From assembly GCF_001522545.3 (NCBI RefSeq), contig NC_031773.1, forward strand, positions 39,519,669-39,583,668: a DNA stretch of 64,000 bases. The letters run 5' to 3'. Shown here in pieces: positions 1 through 13,119 of this stretch. Under the pieces are notes generated by a model, which saw only the letters and a program-made list of their open reading frames with translations, made no database searches and was not told the origin of the DNA. The translations under genes and the position numbers were made by a program. The stretch's first letter is position 1; every line of letters begins with the position of its first letter. This stretch comes from Parus major (lineage: Eukaryota > Chordata > Aves > Passeriformes > Paridae).

Positions 1-1329
1 AACACAAATTTACCACCAAGGTTCCTAACAATATGTTCTCAGGAGTTATATACATAAGCCTTGCTTTCATTGCTGAATCTTTTAAAAGATTGCACATAAT
101 ACATCTGCCACTAGTCCTTGAGAACGAAAATGAGCAAAATTATGCCCTGATTGTTTAAGCAGTATCAAAACACAACTGAGCTCTCCAAAGATCTAAGCAA
201 GAACGGAATTATAAAACAGTGTTTTTTTGAATATCCCACAATATGGAATTAGAAATTTAAAACATATTTCCTCAAAATACAGGAAATATGTATTAAAAAA
301 CCCAGTCATGTGTATATATATATCTCCATACATCAAAATGAATTAGTGATCAATTTAGCAGGATGACTAACTAATGCCATTGTTTCCTTTACAAAAAGTA
401 ATAGTTCAGTTAAAACTATGACTTCTTGAAAAAGTCTCAGTGAGCTTGCTTACACCAGAACAATAATGACTGGTTGGATATTACTCTTATACAGTGTTAC
501 TTTTCTTTGCAATCCCCTTTATTCATCAGGATAATTCCTGAGCAGTTCAAAGTAAACTATCTGAAAGACAAAAAGAAATTATTAAGACCATGGGACAATG
601 ACAGTTATCAATAACAGAAAGAAATGGATGTATAATGGGTTTTTGATATAATAGTTTACACTCAAAATATTACAGAACAAACCAGGGAGTATAAAGAAAT
701 TCAAGCATTAAATCCAAATTATTCCATAGTCTAAAGTGCAATTCTTTTGTCTTCCATTATAAGAAACAGATATCACCTAACACCAATGTGAACAAAAGTT
801 TACAATAATTCAAAAACTGTCTGTGACATGGTGACTTTTTATTATCTTCTTGTCCTTTTAAACTTCCTTATAGGAACTTTTCCTGCTGAGGAGACTACTG
901 TCCTTGTGCCAATTTTTTCCTGCCTTTTTTTTTCCTGCACTTGATAAAGATTATGGACACATTTAGGAGGCAGATAATGGGTAGTCATAGCAAATCAGTA
1001 GGCATGGGGATTTAAGAGAATGCTCCTTTACTTGCTACAGGCTGATCTTTCTCAGGTTGTTTTTTTTGTTTGTTTGTTTGGGGTTTTGTTGGTTTTTTGA
1101 GATAATATAAATTAAACAATATGTACATTTAAAATAGCTAGCAAAAGTTAAGAAGGTGTGACATATGCAAGATTGAAAGAGTAAAAAATGATTTTCAGGT
1201 GGAAAACTTCCCTTTTGTAGATAAACAGAAATTTTCAAAGCCACCGTCCAAAACCTCATATTTACCTAAAACCCTTTGCACAGGATATAATTTTTTTTAC
1301 CCTGATGACCCTTTCCTTGTATACTGTAG
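1..1329 (+). other. ALX1: ALX1 intron (3' part), before the helix-3 exon
   Basis: AT-rich non-coding sequence running into the splice acceptor of the exon at 1330. The acceptor is a T-rich tract at about 1289-1316 followed by TACTGTAG. A T/G low-complexity patch, built from TTTG and GGTT units, lies at about 1058-1101, and a short TA run at about 312-324. No open reading frame here is convincing. In paired-class homeobox genes the intron between homeodomain residues 46 and 47 is conserved, and this intron falls exactly there. The upstream exons are outside the window. Confidence 0.85.
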
Positions 1330-1458
1330 GTTTGGTTTCAGAATCGAAGAGCAAAATGGAGAAAAAGAGAACGCTATGGTCAGATCCAGCAAGCTAAGAG
1401 CCACTTTGCTGCCACCTATGATATATCTGTTCTTCCAAGGACTGACAGCTACCCTCAG
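1330..1458 (+). CDS. ALX1: ALX1 penultimate coding exon (homeodomain helix 3 and linker)
   Basis: A 129-nt exon of 43 codons, phase 0 at both ends, with acceptor TACTGTAG and donor CAG|GTATGG. The first 14 codons (1330-1371) encode homeodomain residues 47-60, the end of DNA-recognition helix 3. They start [12 protein letters not shown], with Gln at position 50 and the invariant Asn51. The following linker, including [15 protein letters not shown], is characteristic of ALX1 (formerly CART1) and separates it from ALX3 and ALX4. ALX1 is a nuclear transcription factor that binds palindromic TAAT sites as a dimer and acts in cranial neural-crest and frontonasal development. Its N-terminus and homeodomain residues 1-46 are encoded upstream of the window. 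No frameshift or stop is present. Isoleucine ATA at 1423-1425 probably corresponds to a site reported as variable between Darwin's finch beak haplotypes. Confidence 0.95.
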
Positions 1459-2134
1459 GTATGGTAAAGACCAAGCAATACTTTGGTTCTACATTTAGCA
1501 GCCGTCTAAACAGCTCTGGTTTTGTATGTTTTCTAGGATGAGGTAGAAACTATCTGATCTCTAGCTTCCTTCTGATGTGTTAAACATGCACCATTTCTTT
1601 ATGGACCTCAACAGACCATTAAATAGAACCAGTCTCCTACTAGCATGAAATCGTAATATAGCCATGAAGAATCACAACTGCATGTATATTGCTGGGGGAG
1701 AGAGGCAGAGGGACAGGACAGCTTTCTCAGACCATTGTGTTTGATTTTTTTTATTTATTTTTATTATTTCAGTTCCCTGTTAGTAAATAATAAGTTATAC
1801 TGTGTAATAAGGTCATAATCTTCTGTCTCTATTCTTCAGTCCTTTGGTTTACTGTTCTATCTCACTCTCTACTTTTGTCTCCTTGCTTGCTTTAGCACAT
1901 TGAACATTTTTATTCTGGATCCATTTTTTTTCTTGTCTCTGGCTTTACATTGCCTTTAGCACATAATTAATTAAAAAAAAAGCACCATACAAAGAAAAAA
2001 TTCTTGCATGGTTCCCTTCCACTTCTGGTGTTATGGTGCTCCTCAGCCTCATTAGGTAGCAGGGTCTCTGCCAACCTTAAGAATATATTCTATGTGAGCT
2101 TGCTTTGGTCATGCTCTGTATTGGCTGGGTGAAG

Positions 2135-2805
2135 CGTTCCTCAGGGAAGAGTGGCTGGAAGTTGTCCCAGCAGAGAAGGGCCTGTGGGCACTGGTTGACA
2201 GCAGCTGAACATGAGCCAGCGTTTGCCCAGGTGGCCAAGAAGGCAAATATCATCCTGGCCTGGACCAGGGCAGGGATTGTCCCCCTGTGCTTGGCAGTGG
2301 TGAGGCCACACCTCGAGTGCTGTGTCCAGTTCTGGGCCCTTCACTATGAGAAGGACACGGAGGGGCTGGAGCGAGTCCAGACAAGGACAATGGAGCTGGG
2401 GAAGGGCACGGAGCACACATACTACGAGAAGCAGCTGAGGGAGCTGGGCTTCTTTGCCTGGAGAAAAGGAGGTGCATAAGGGTGATAAGGTCTCCCTTAT
2501 CACTCTCTTCAACTGCATGAAATGAGATTGTAGCAAGATGGGCCTTGGTCTCTTCTCCCAGGGAACAAGTGACAGTTCAAGAGGTATAACCTCAAGCTGA
2601 GCCGAGGGAGGTTCAGGTCAGACATAAGGAGGAATTTTTTCACTGAAATGGTGGTTAAACACCAGGATGGTGGAGTCACCATCCCTAGAAGTGCTCAAGA
2701 ATTGACTGGAAATGACAATTAGTGCTATGCTCTAATATATCATGGCAGAGTTTGATCAAATGCTGGACCTGATGATCTTGGAGGTCTTAGTGATTCTATG
2801 AATGT
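2135..2805 (+). mobile_element. CR1 LINE, 5'-truncated 3' end
   Basis: On the plus strand this reads through the end of the CR1 reverse-transcriptase frame and then the CR1 3' UTR. The frame contains degraded motifs equivalent to VRPHLEC, VQFWALHYEKD, GLERVQTR and LRELGFF. The copy ends in the CR1 3' terminal signature GTGATTCTATGA at about 2790-2801. CR1 is the dominant non-LTR retrotransposon of birds and is usually severely 5'-truncated, as here. The frame stops at about 2477, and part of the UTR seems deleted near 2655-2680, between GTGGTTAAACACCA and GGTGGAGTCACC. The copy is inactive. It is more GC-rich than the surrounding intron. Confidence 0.9.
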
Positions 2806-4898
2806 GATTAGCTATGAACTATGATGTGTCATCTACTCAGTTTAACATGCTTTACCTCTGAGGAGGTTGCATGTTACTGGGTTTGGTGCCTGGGCCAGAG
2901 CTGGCTTGTGTTCCAGTGGCTCAGAACATGGACACAACATTTCATCTGTGGTGCCACTTGTAAGTCTGCCTGGCTTTGTTCTAAAAGGTAGCAGGGCAAT
3001 AACCCAAATTGCATTAGCAACTGCTGCATGACTGTGTGTTTAGGTGGACACAGTCTTAGGTTTTCACAAAAACATAGATATGCATTCACTCACAGATCTC
3101 ATTCAAGGGCGTCAACTCTCCTTGGAGGTTTTTCTGACTTACCTATAGCATCACAACAAGTGATACAAGGAACAGTGCTGAAGCTTTGAGATTTCTAGAC
3201 TAAATTTGTATCTGCCAGCTTATCTTGTATTTTTAGTAGGATTCCATCTACATATTTTCCTAAATGATGAATGTTTCATTAGTATAAGATAATGGAATAA
3301 TATAAGTCTTTGGTAAGCATTTAAAATGATTGTCCTAAAATTAATGTTTTTCAAAAATCTCACATTTCTTAACTATATGATAATAAGATCTATAAAATTC
3401 TAACAAATTAAAATATCTATTCCATACTTTAAGATTGTTAAAAAGATTAATTCACTGCATTTCTGTTTATATTTTTGCCAAAAAAATATCTGCTAGACAG
3501 ATAACACAACTAAGCTTCAGCCTGACAAATATTTCCATCACTAATTAATAGATTCTTAACAACAGAAGATTGAAATGCAAATGCTGGCCCCATAATCTTA
3601 GATCAAGCATGTCTGAAATTTCTGTGTAGAAATACAAGACGTGTACTCATTCACAAACACGAATGCGACGTGCTCACCTACAGCCACAGACTAACAGACT
3701 GCAGGTAAACAGAGACACAAAGGTGTGATTGAGTCTGGTCACCTGCACGAGAAGGCTGTGTTTTGGTGTTCTGTACTTCAAGAACAGCAGCAAGGAGCTA
3801 AATGAAGGTGTGAGTGCACTTTGCATTGGCTGTTTGAGCTGAGTGGTTGCATGCATAGCTTGGCTACACGATAAAAACAAGGTAGCTTGATCATCAGAGA
3901 AAAAGTTGGCTACTTTTCTGTATATGAGTAGGTATCCAGGCAATTATCACAGAACACTTAATAAAAATACATGTTCTTGCTGATGTGGTGGTAATTCTTC
4001 ATAGTTTTCACGTTATTAAATCCTCTCCTTCAGTAAAACCACAACTTTATCATATATATAACATTTCCAGTGAGAATGCCTGAGACAATGAAAATCTGTT
4101 TTAAAAACAATGACTACTAACATCACTGCATTCAAATATTTTGAACTAGATGTCCATTAGTAAGTGCTTCACTTATGGAAAATAAATATACAGCACCTGA
4201 TTTGCTATAAATTCATCAATCTTTCCCACAACTCAGGCAGAAAAGGTATTTAAAATTGTTTTATTGTAATGTTATAAATTGATTTCCCCAACAATTCCTT
4301 TATTTCATTGTAGCTAATGTAAGAAAAGAAAACAAATATTCTTTTTCCTTTATTTTTTTTCATGTACCACCACCACCACAGGCACTTCTCTTGTGACAAT
4401 AGGCAAATATTAAACAAGCTTTTCCATACTTTTAAATAAATAGTTTTTCTTGTGGATTGTAGAGCACAGATCACTAGTGCTTATTTAAGAATCACAGAGA
4501 AAAACAGACTCCCTGTTGCTGGAAAAAAATATAGGTTGAATGTTGAAGAACAATGAAATCAAGCTGAGAAATTTACAACTTTATGGCAGAAAGAGCAGGA
4601 ACAAATATGAATTTCTGGTGTGCATTATAAGGATTTGCAGCCTGCAGATTTTCTGTTTTGGGTCCAACCATGCATATGTTGAGAAAACACATCTCGGTTG
4701 CATTCCAGCAGAAGCATCAGTCTCTTGCAGTCAACAGAGGGTGCCGTGGAGACTTCTGCTTAGTCTCCTCACCAATTATCTTCATCAAATACAAATTAAG
4801 AACATAATGCTGCTAGGCATTGTGTGACTTCATAAACCTGAAGGTTTTTCCTGTAGGAAGATGAATCTTTCAACTCATTTCAGACAGAAGGTTGGCTC

Positions 4899-4990
4899 TG
4901 AATCAGAGAAAGGTTGAGATTGGAAGTGACCTCTGAAGGTGGTCTGGTCCAATATCTGTCTCTACAATCCAGGCTAATTTTGCTACTAAA
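4899..4990 (-). mobile_element. Old CR1 3'-end fragment
   Basis: Read on the plus strand, this resembles the reverse complement of a CR1 3' end: AATCAGAGAAAGGTTGAGATTGGAAG..., then a GACCTCTGAAGGTGGTCTGGTCCA-like stretch in degenerate form. It is heavily diverged and about 90 bp long, so it is an old fossil. Only the general family is clear, not the subfamily. Confidence 0.65.
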
Positions 4991-5121
4991 TTCCACATCT
5001 TTATCTTCATAATAATAACAATTTAGATTATTTTTTGGTAGTTCATAATTCTTTGCTTTGCTCTTTCAGTCTAACCTTAATTATTTTTACAGTATATTGA
5101 TTTCAGATGTTGGTTGCTGTT

Positions 5122-5180
5122 TTTTTGGGGTTCTTTTTGTTTGTTTGTTGTGGGTTTTTTTTGTTTCTTTGTTTTTTAAT
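5122..5180. repeat. T/G-rich low-complexity tract
   Basis: Runs of T broken by G, with GTTTGTTTGTTG in the middle. A similar tract occurs at 1058-1101 and a longer one at about 55496-55570. These create spurious hydrophobic or lysine-rich open frames on the two strands. Confidence 0.8.
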
Positions 5181-7997
5181 TGCTCATCTACCTGCCAAGA
5201 AATTGAAAATCTCCTAAACTGGACAAATTCTGCATGCATATATTTTCCATTAATTATACGGTCAAAACCTGGGTTACAGAGGATGGCTGTTTGTACAACA
5301 TTGTAGAACAACCACCTCTTACTCAGATGTTTTTTTCAAGGCTTTAAAAACATTATGCTGAAAATCAGATTTTTCTAGGAAAAATTTATGCACAGTGATT
5401 TTTATTCATTTTAGTAAAAGTTTTCAGTTTCATTAGTTTCAGTGTCTGAACTTCAAGGTTCTCTTGTAGATGCAACACATTGTGGTCTAAATCATCTTAA
5501 GTGTGCTCAGGAGTACCCATATCCTAGACAGTTTTAGCTTAACTAGCAATAGCCTACTTCATATCATTGATGATATGAAAGTGAAGATGGAACATCTGAA
5601 CATCAGCTGGGAAATTAATGCAGATGCCCTTCATGGGGAAGTTTATTTCACTGAGGTGAATGTCAGTAAATAAGCCATAGTTAATTTGGTCACTTAAATA
5701 CAGTGTAGGGTGTTATTAAATATGTCTCAGGATATCTGAGACACTGCTGAAGTGTTGATGAACAGGATTTAAAAGAAGGATCTATCCTTCATCTTAGGAA
5801 GTCGTGGTCAGATAAGTATTAGACATTTGTGTTTAGGAAACTTAACCAAAGGGACTTTTATACCAGACACAGATTCCCTTTACAGCTGTCAAAAATCTGA
5901 TTGATTGAATTTTTTATTCCTAAAACATAAGGTGTAAAATAGGTGAGATGATCTCTAAGCATTTTTTATTCTGATACCTGGTTCATCTGCAGTCATCTGT
6001 AGTTATCTTACACAGATGCATAAGTGATATGTTGGAAGAGGAACAATAAAATGTCTCTTTAGCTCTGTTCTTCTCTTACCTTATTGGTCTTTATTTGACT
6101 CCTTCTGCCACCCTGTGTTAGTGGGAAGGCTCCTGTTACAAAGGGTACTTGATCTCATCAGATTCAATGATTACCTATGAGAACTAACAAGAAAACCCGA
6201 GACAAAATTGCATTCTACCCCCTCCTTATTTGCACATGCAAGAGCCTATACTATTATCACACAGACTTCCAGCTTTCCCTGTGTGAATTAAACTGATAAA
6301 GCTGTTGTCTTTATAAATAAGTGCATCAGTATGTAAATAAACATTAAATTGTATTACTGAAAAGCTGATAAAAAAGGTCAACATTTTTCTCCCAGATAGG
6401 CTCTTTCTTTGCATCTTTCCTCCTTTTTACTTGTTCTTTGAATCATGTTCATTTGTTGTAATTTTTCTTCTGAAGTTCTTTTTAAAGGATTAATTTTGTC
6501 ACACCACCCTACTTTCCCTCTTAATATCACATGTAAAATGTTTGTGTTTTTTTTAAATTTTCTTGAAAATGCAGGGAAGACTTGGATAGGATTGAATTTA
6601 ATTTTTTGTTTCAATTGAAAAAACTCAATATAGTGCAGGTGGCAATCCTAAGACAACAAAGGCTTTTCCAAAGTATGGGAACAGGAGTGATATAGAAGTT
6701 CTAGAAAGAAATGAAAATGTTGAAATCTCAGAAACAGAAGGAAGAGGCTGAAGTTTGCATTCCATCCACCAGAATGATAAATCAAATTAATATGTTGAAC
6801 AGCATGGCATCACATGATGTGTTGGCAGTCAAAGAGTGTAGAAGTGGTATCAGCATACATGTGTTAAGTACTAAGTCCTTGGATCATCATTATAGCCTTA
6901 GTACATATGGCTAATCCTCATTAGCAATAATCAAAGTTACATGCTCCAATTAAATGTTCATATGGAATGTATTAGACGCCACATGTTATATGACTTAAAA
7001 TTTCTTTTAACTGTAGTAGACATATAAATGACAGTTAATCACAATAGTTCATTAAGGCTCTGGGTACACTGATTAAGCAGGAGTGGATGTGGCAGACATA
7101 TCTGAGCTAGCTTCAAAGAGGTTTTATCACACACTCACGTGTCTAGCTGTGACAGCATGGAGCTCGGGCTGAGCCACCACCTGCATGGTGTGTGTGTCCT
7201 GCTGCTTGTGTGCTCACTTGCCTGGCTGTGGCTGATCTTCCAACAAGAGTGAAGTGACACTTCTAATCTTTCTGGGTGGTGTCTGCTCCACACAAAATAG
7301 CTTTTGCACTGCACTTTTATTTTTTCTTGGTAAAAAACCACCACTGTATGTGGTCCTTCTCATAGTCTCAACATCCAGTTTGTTGCTCTGTGGGGTTTTT
7401 GTGTGACACATGTATTTTTTAAAGTGTGAATGACTTTACTGGGGCTTAATTTTATGGCAAATTTTCTCTCTTTTTTTTTTTTTTTTTTCTAAGACATACA
7501 ACATTTTTAATAGTATTTTTCAAAATATAAAATATTGTCTTTAACTGTATCATAGGGTTGGAATATAATTAATCCATATTGTAGCTGGCCTCAAGATTTC
7601 AGTAGAGAGAATTTACAGTTTACTAAACATCCCTACAAAAGTAAAAGCTTGATGGCTTTTCAAATCCTACATTATTTTGAAGCTTAGCAAACTTGTTTAA
7701 ATGTGGAATCTAATGGTCCAATTTTTATTTTGTTCACCATGTGTAAGGCAAATGTGAACTGAAGGTGTCAATCACGTATTTTAAATCTGTATCATTAAAC
7801 TTCTCACTTACATGAGCTAATTAGCATTTTATTTATATCTGAAAATTGTGTGCTGCATCTCTCTCATACCTGAGTCCAATACAGTACAGGTTGATCTTCA
7901 CATGTGCACTGGTCACATTGCAACAGCTCTTACCAAATGATCACAAACTAAAACAATGAAAAGTGTTTAGTCTAGATAGAAATGCAAAAATACAATG

Positions 7998-8150
7998 AGA
8001 GTGGTGAAACACTGGGACAAGTTGCCCATAGAAATTAATGAAGCCCTGCAGCTGGAGTGACTCAAAACACGGCTGGTTGAGGCTTGAGTAACCTTATCTA
8101 AATTTGAGAGTAGCTGCTAGCAAGGGTTTAGAAAAATAATCTCAGTGGAT
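7998..8150 (+). mobile_element. Old CR1 fragment, plus strand
   Basis: GAGAGTGGTGAAACACTGGG, followed by ACAAGTTGCCCATAGAA and later GGCTGGTTGAGGCTTGAG, follows the order of a CR1 3' UTR (variable-length G/A region, then the GTTGCCCAGAGAAG-like and GGTTGGA-like stretches). Divergence is high and the terminal ATTCTATGA signature is not clearly retained, so the downstream border is approximate. Confidence 0.6.
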
Positions 8151-10995
8151 CTTTTCACTTTAAGTTATTCTGAGAATCTACAAGCTTGGGAAGTACAGGA
8201 AAATTTCTGCCTGTATTTTGGACATTCTAAAGAGGAACCCAGAAAAAAAAAAAAAAAGTGGAAAGTTACAAAAAAAATTAATTGTGCTGATGGACCAGGA
8301 ATGACCAACAGATACAAGTTGTGAACTATAGTCGTTTTGGGCAGTGTAACAGCTATTCCATTTAGTCTCCCAAAAGTAGCTCCTTGTGCTAGCACAGATC
8401 TGATATTTCTGTCAGTGCAAGGAGAGGAGTATTTAAAATTTTAGCAAATCAATCTGACACATATTTTCTATAATTACATAAATCCTTAACTCTCATTAGT
8501 TATCATTTCTCATTATCATTATCTCATTTAGTGCCACTTTTGTTTTCCACAGAGTAAATGTGTAGTTTCTAATTTCTTACAAGTGTAATTATAGTAACAT
8601 TCATTACATATAGCATTTATTATGTAATATAAGAATAACATCTCTTGATATCTAGAGATCTTAAAAGATTAGAATTTTGTATCCCATGTGAAGCACTGGA
8701 ACAGGTGCACTCAAGCAGAAGTTGTGTGTGCTCACAGGGCTGTCTGCTGGAGATGGTCTCTAGTCTGGATAGGCAGGTAACAGAAATAACATGTGCCAAA
8801 AATTTGGGGATGGGAGAACAAAGCTGGGGAAGTGATAGTAAAATTCCCAGGAAAAGTTTTGATCTTTGAGCTTATGTGATTTTCCCAGGGGCTGCATAAA
8901 AAGGCTGAAGCTCAGGGAGTTTGAAAGTTTATCATAAAGTAAAGCAATGAAACCAAGTGGGGTGACCAATTACCTCAGCTAGTTTTCCTCTACAGTGTCT
9001 AACAGAAGGTCATGTGCCTAGGAAATCATATCATAACCATGTTAACAGCCATAACTCTCCAGTTATGTTCTTCTCACAGCTATGAAATCCTATTTCTTTT
9101 TCTATCAGGAAGGGTGTGTGTGCATGTGCATGCATGTATAAAACATACTGTAGGTAAATATATTGAAGGGCTCTGGTAATTTCATGGTAACCACAAGAGC
9201 AAAGCTCAAGTTGTTTGTGATGTTAACAGAAACCAGAGATGTGCTGTATGTATGGCCTCATTCACAGTCTTTGAATTGCCTTTTATATAGTTCATGGATC
9301 ACACAAGATTTTAAGAGGAAAAATATTTTCTTTAAATTCATGTACATAATGTCGCTTTTCCTTCTAACATACCAGAAGAAGTTCTCATCATTTTGACTAA
9401 TTGTGAAACATTACTGTATTTATTTTTAATACAGGAATACCTTCTGCCCCTTAATTTCAGTACAAGATATTTATGTTGTAAATACTTGTGAAGAAATGAA
9501 AATTTAATATCAAATGTGAAGTCACCCCACCAACTAAAATGAATAGAAAATTGATATGACTGAAACATTGTTTTGGAAAGCATAACTACCTCATGAGAGA
9601 AGATGTAAAGATTTTCTAGAGTTTTTTGGCATTCCTGAAGTTAAGTTTAATAATTTGGATTCCTTTCTCTAAGGAAGAAACCTAGGGCACTCCTTTAAAA
9701 GTTTTAGAAATTAATAGCTTGTTCACATGTTTCTTTAAAAAGACATATTTTAGGATTTGCAGCTGGATTATGTTCTCATTTACACCTGTGCAATCTCAGT
9801 GAACCTAAATTGAAGGAGATTTGTCTAGGATAAAAATATCAGGAAAATTGGTGGTACTAAACTTAGTTTACTGCAAACCAAACTACTCGAAATATGGAAA
9901 GAAGGAGTGATTTTGTGATTCCTCCAGACCACATAGGTTATTGGGCACTTTCTAACTGAGCCTCTGAACCTTTTGAAGACTTCCCATCGTGACTGTATTA
10001 AAGGTAAACTTGTTCATGTTTGTATTTAAACATATCTTCTTTGAAAATTCCTCCCATAATTATATCTGTGCTGCATGGGTGACTGCAGCATTTTCCATAG
10101 CATTTCTTAGAAAGAAATTTCAGTATGTCAGATAAAAAAGGCTTTGTTGCATGTAAATTAACTTTGGTGATTATGAGCTCCTTCAGAAATAGCTCATGTA
10201 TTAGACACTGTGTAGATTAACTAGTTTCTCCCTGGGGAAATTTGTCTGATTATATGTCAGAACCTGCTCAGGTAGGTTAATTAAGGAGTAATAAGGCAGC
10301 TGGGAACTATGTCAAAGTGTAGAGAGTCTTCCATGGGCAGGCATTTGAGTCTTCTGAAAAGTGATTATGGGAGGAGGAAACTGGAAAGTTCTGAAACTTT
10401 TTTTAGATTTCCCCATGTAGACCTCAGGAGGCTCACAAGGAGGAGGAAAAAAATCTTCCATATCTGTCCTCAGACACCTTACTCCCTCCATTGCCTCCCA
10501 GCAGGCCATCTAAAATATGCAGGAGCAGAAGCCTGAGGTGTGCCCAGCTCTGTGGGTGTATGTGTGTGCATGGAGGGGCACGTCCATGACTGTGTGGAAC
10601 CATAGCTGCATCCATGCATGTCTGTGTCAACAAGCTGGCCAGACACAGAGTTTGGGGAGATGTGTTGCTACCATGATTTTTCCCCAGGCTTTTGCAGGAA
10701 ACAGGAATGGAGCATTTACTGGATTATTTTTTTGCTGCTGGAATTCCCAAGGAGCCTGGATTAGTTGTCAGCTCCTGATGACCTTGCTAATACAACTGTT
10801 TGAAATATAAACTTTTAAAATAAGACTATTTGATCCTTCCTATCTGCACTAGATCTCTAGCTAGATGGGTTCAGTGAACTATAATTTATCGCTTTAGCTA
10901 TCGTGTTGGTGGTTTGGTGGGTATGTGCTGTTGCAAAGTGATAGGGCAGTGGGAGAAAAAACACAACTCATCAGCCTTAGAAACATGTTTTCATT

Positions 10996-11024
10996 TTGTG
11001 TGTGTGTGTATGTGTGTGTCTGTC
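10996..11024. repeat. GT microsatellite, interrupted
   Basis: An interrupted GT dinucleotide run (GTGTGTGTGTATGTGTGTGT) inside the ALX1 last intron. Slippage polymorphism is likely. No functional role is visible. Confidence 0.8.
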
Positions 11025-12614
11025 ATAATTCATTACTTCCCCTGACCTCTACTTTGGCAGAAAAAAATCACTCAGCTAGAGAGATAACCTTTATATCTTA
11101 AAGTCAAAATTCCTTTGTCTATGGATTCGGAATGTGAATGTAAAATTAAGTTTGAAGTGGGAATTCACTTTTCAGTGCTAACTGAAGAGTAATTGAGTTA
11201 CTCCAACATATCACAGGGAACAAAGACATGTGGGCTCAATCGTAGTGCATCAGGGCAAGGATACACTGAACAGACTACACATTTTTAGAGTGAAGACAAA
11301 TTTAGCAAAGGAAAACAAATAGGAAATGATATAGTTACTGGCTGACAACATCTGTACTGGGAATGGGGACTAAAAATGCCTTGCCTGATGTTATTTATAC
11401 ATAAAAAAATTACCAACATTCAGGAAAGATATATAGGTACAAGTGGAGAAGACATACAAAGCTGTATATTGTATAATGGTGTGTGCAAATGAGGAATGAC
11501 TGAGGTAGTTTGAGTATGTCAGAAATTATATCATATACATGTAGTACTGATAGAGAGAAAGTAGACAGTTTGGAAAAACAGAAGGGCAGCTGCTGAGTGT
11601 GAAGTTTGATCAAATCAAAGTGAATAGAGCAAGAATGAAAGACCATGCTGTCGGAGATAAAAACAAGAGTTGACTTATGTTAGGTCTTAAAAATCTTTCT
11701 ATCTGTTCATCTAGTAACAAACAAGTGAAAAATACTTATCCATAAATAGTATCTATACATAGATGGGAGAAGGCCTGAGACTCAGAATGAAGCTTTAAGT
11801 GACTGCCAAGTATAGAAAGGATTATACATCAAAGCTTGAATACATGGTTACTCCAGACATTGCTAGCAACCACAATGTTTGTGTCCTAGTCTGTCATGCA
11901 ACGTTTTCCAGGGATGCACAATGCAGCTTGTTAAGGCTGAGTGCTGAAACAGAAATGCCCTCAAAGTATAATTTCACATAAAAAATCATGAAAAGAAATA
12001 TTATGTCAAATCTATCTTTGAAAAATATTTACGAAAAGGTTTTGAATGCATTATCAGTAATTCCTGTTTTTTAGGGTTTAATTTCTTTTAAAGTAATTAT
12101 GCAAGGCTTCTCATTATTAAATTTTTCAAATACTTGTTGGGCTTTGTCGCTTGAGAAATCCAAATTAGTTTGTTTTGTTCACCCTTTTCCTACCATTACA
12201 GTGGGATTTCTAATGAGGAGAAGCATTTATGTTGAAAACATCTATGATCTTGTACACTCTTTTGACACCCTTTCTCTGATGTCAGTTGTGTGTTTCTATT
12301 AATTTTATTTACTGGTTGGGCTGATGGCATCCTAAGGTTCAAGAGTAGACATCATATGTGGAACCACAGGGCAAATGGATGACAAAATAAGGAATGTGAT
12401 TCATCAGCCCTTGCTTGATTGAGTGAACAATCTCATATTTTGACTCGTGTGATCTCTTCATACTCTTTTCTAGCATGATTGCAGAGAACTTGTTAAATAC
12501 TTGCTGCTTGTTTCAGAGGAGAACTAATTGTGCATGAAGGAGAGCAAACCAAGCGTTGCAGAAAACAAAAGATGGACTATCTAAGTTTAATTGTATTCAT
12601 TTTATGTGTTCCAG

Positions 12615-12935
12615 ATTCAGAACAATCTGTGGGCAGGGAATGCTGCCAGTGGTTCTGTGGTTACCTCCTGCATGCTGCCACGAGATACATCCTCCTGTAT
12701 GACACCTTACTCCCATTCACCCCGGACAGATTCTGGCTACACAGGCTTTTCAAACCACCAGAATCAATTCAGCCACATGCCCCTCAATAATTTTTTCACT
12801 GACTCGTTGCTTTCTGGGGCAACCAATGGACATGCTTTTGAAACCAAGCCAGAGTTTGAAAGGAGGTCCTCCAGCATTGCAGTTCTACGGATGAAAGCCA
12901 AAGAGCATGCTGCCAATATTTCCTGGGCCATGTAA
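12615..12935 (+). CDS. ALX1: ALX1 last coding exon (transactivation region and OAR motif)
   Basis: The acceptor TGTTCCAG is followed by 106 codons in phase 0 and TAA at 12933-12935. The translation begins [10 protein letters not shown] and ends NISWAM, the ALX1 C-terminus. It is rich in Ser, Thr and Asn (for example [20 protein letters not shown]), typical of this activation region. Residues 83-99 of the exon (12861-12911), beginning [16 protein letters not shown], are the OAR (otp-aristaless-Rax) motif, which modulates transactivation in paired-like proteins. The two exons in the window give 149 codons, matching residues 178-326 of the usual 326-residue ALX1 and so the complete C-terminal part. 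There are no breaks. The open frame extends 24 nt upstream of the acceptor, but those codons are intronic. Confidence 0.96.
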   Translation: MQNNLWAGNAASGSVVTSCMLPRDTSSCMTPYSHSPRTDSGYTGFSNHQNQFSHMPLNNFFTDSLLSGATNGHAFETKPEFERRSSSIAVLRMKAKEHAANISWAM

Positions 12936-13102
12936 TATAGCAGTACCCTCTCTCAATTTCTTTTTTTTTTTTTTTTAAAGCAAACTAAAACCATTTTTAT
13001 TTCCCATATTTAAAGGGAACAACAATAAGCTGCTGTGTGTGGAATGCTAGAAATCACAATATACACGATGTCTGCTTAAAGAAATGCAATATAATATTTA
13101 AC

Positions 13103-13119
13103 AATAAACCAAGAATAAA
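13103..13119 (+). promoter_or_regulatory. ALX1: Two close AATAAA polyadenylation signals
   Basis: Canonical AATAAA hexamers at 13103-13108 and 13114-13119, about 170 bp past the ALX1 stop. A T/GT-rich stretch follows at about 13168-13190, which fits a downstream U/GU-rich element. They are the best candidates for the proximal poly(A) site. Confidence 0.55.

Larger units (their letters stand above)
1459..12614 (+). other. ALX1: ALX1 last intron, about 11.2 kb
   Basis: The intron starts GTATGG at 1459 and ends TGTTCCAG at 12614, joining two phase-0 exons whose translations fit ALX1 continuously. It holds a CR1 LINE fragment (about 2135-2805) and two older CR1 pieces (4899-4990 and 7998-8150). 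It also holds T/G low-complexity sequence (about 5122-5180), a T18 run (7471-7488), a GT-rich microsatellite (about 10996-11024) and a short CCA run (about 4366-4380). Apart from these I see no gene, RNA or strong repeat. Short open frames here have no recognisable domains. Regulatory elements may be present but none could be identified by eye. Confidence 0.85.
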
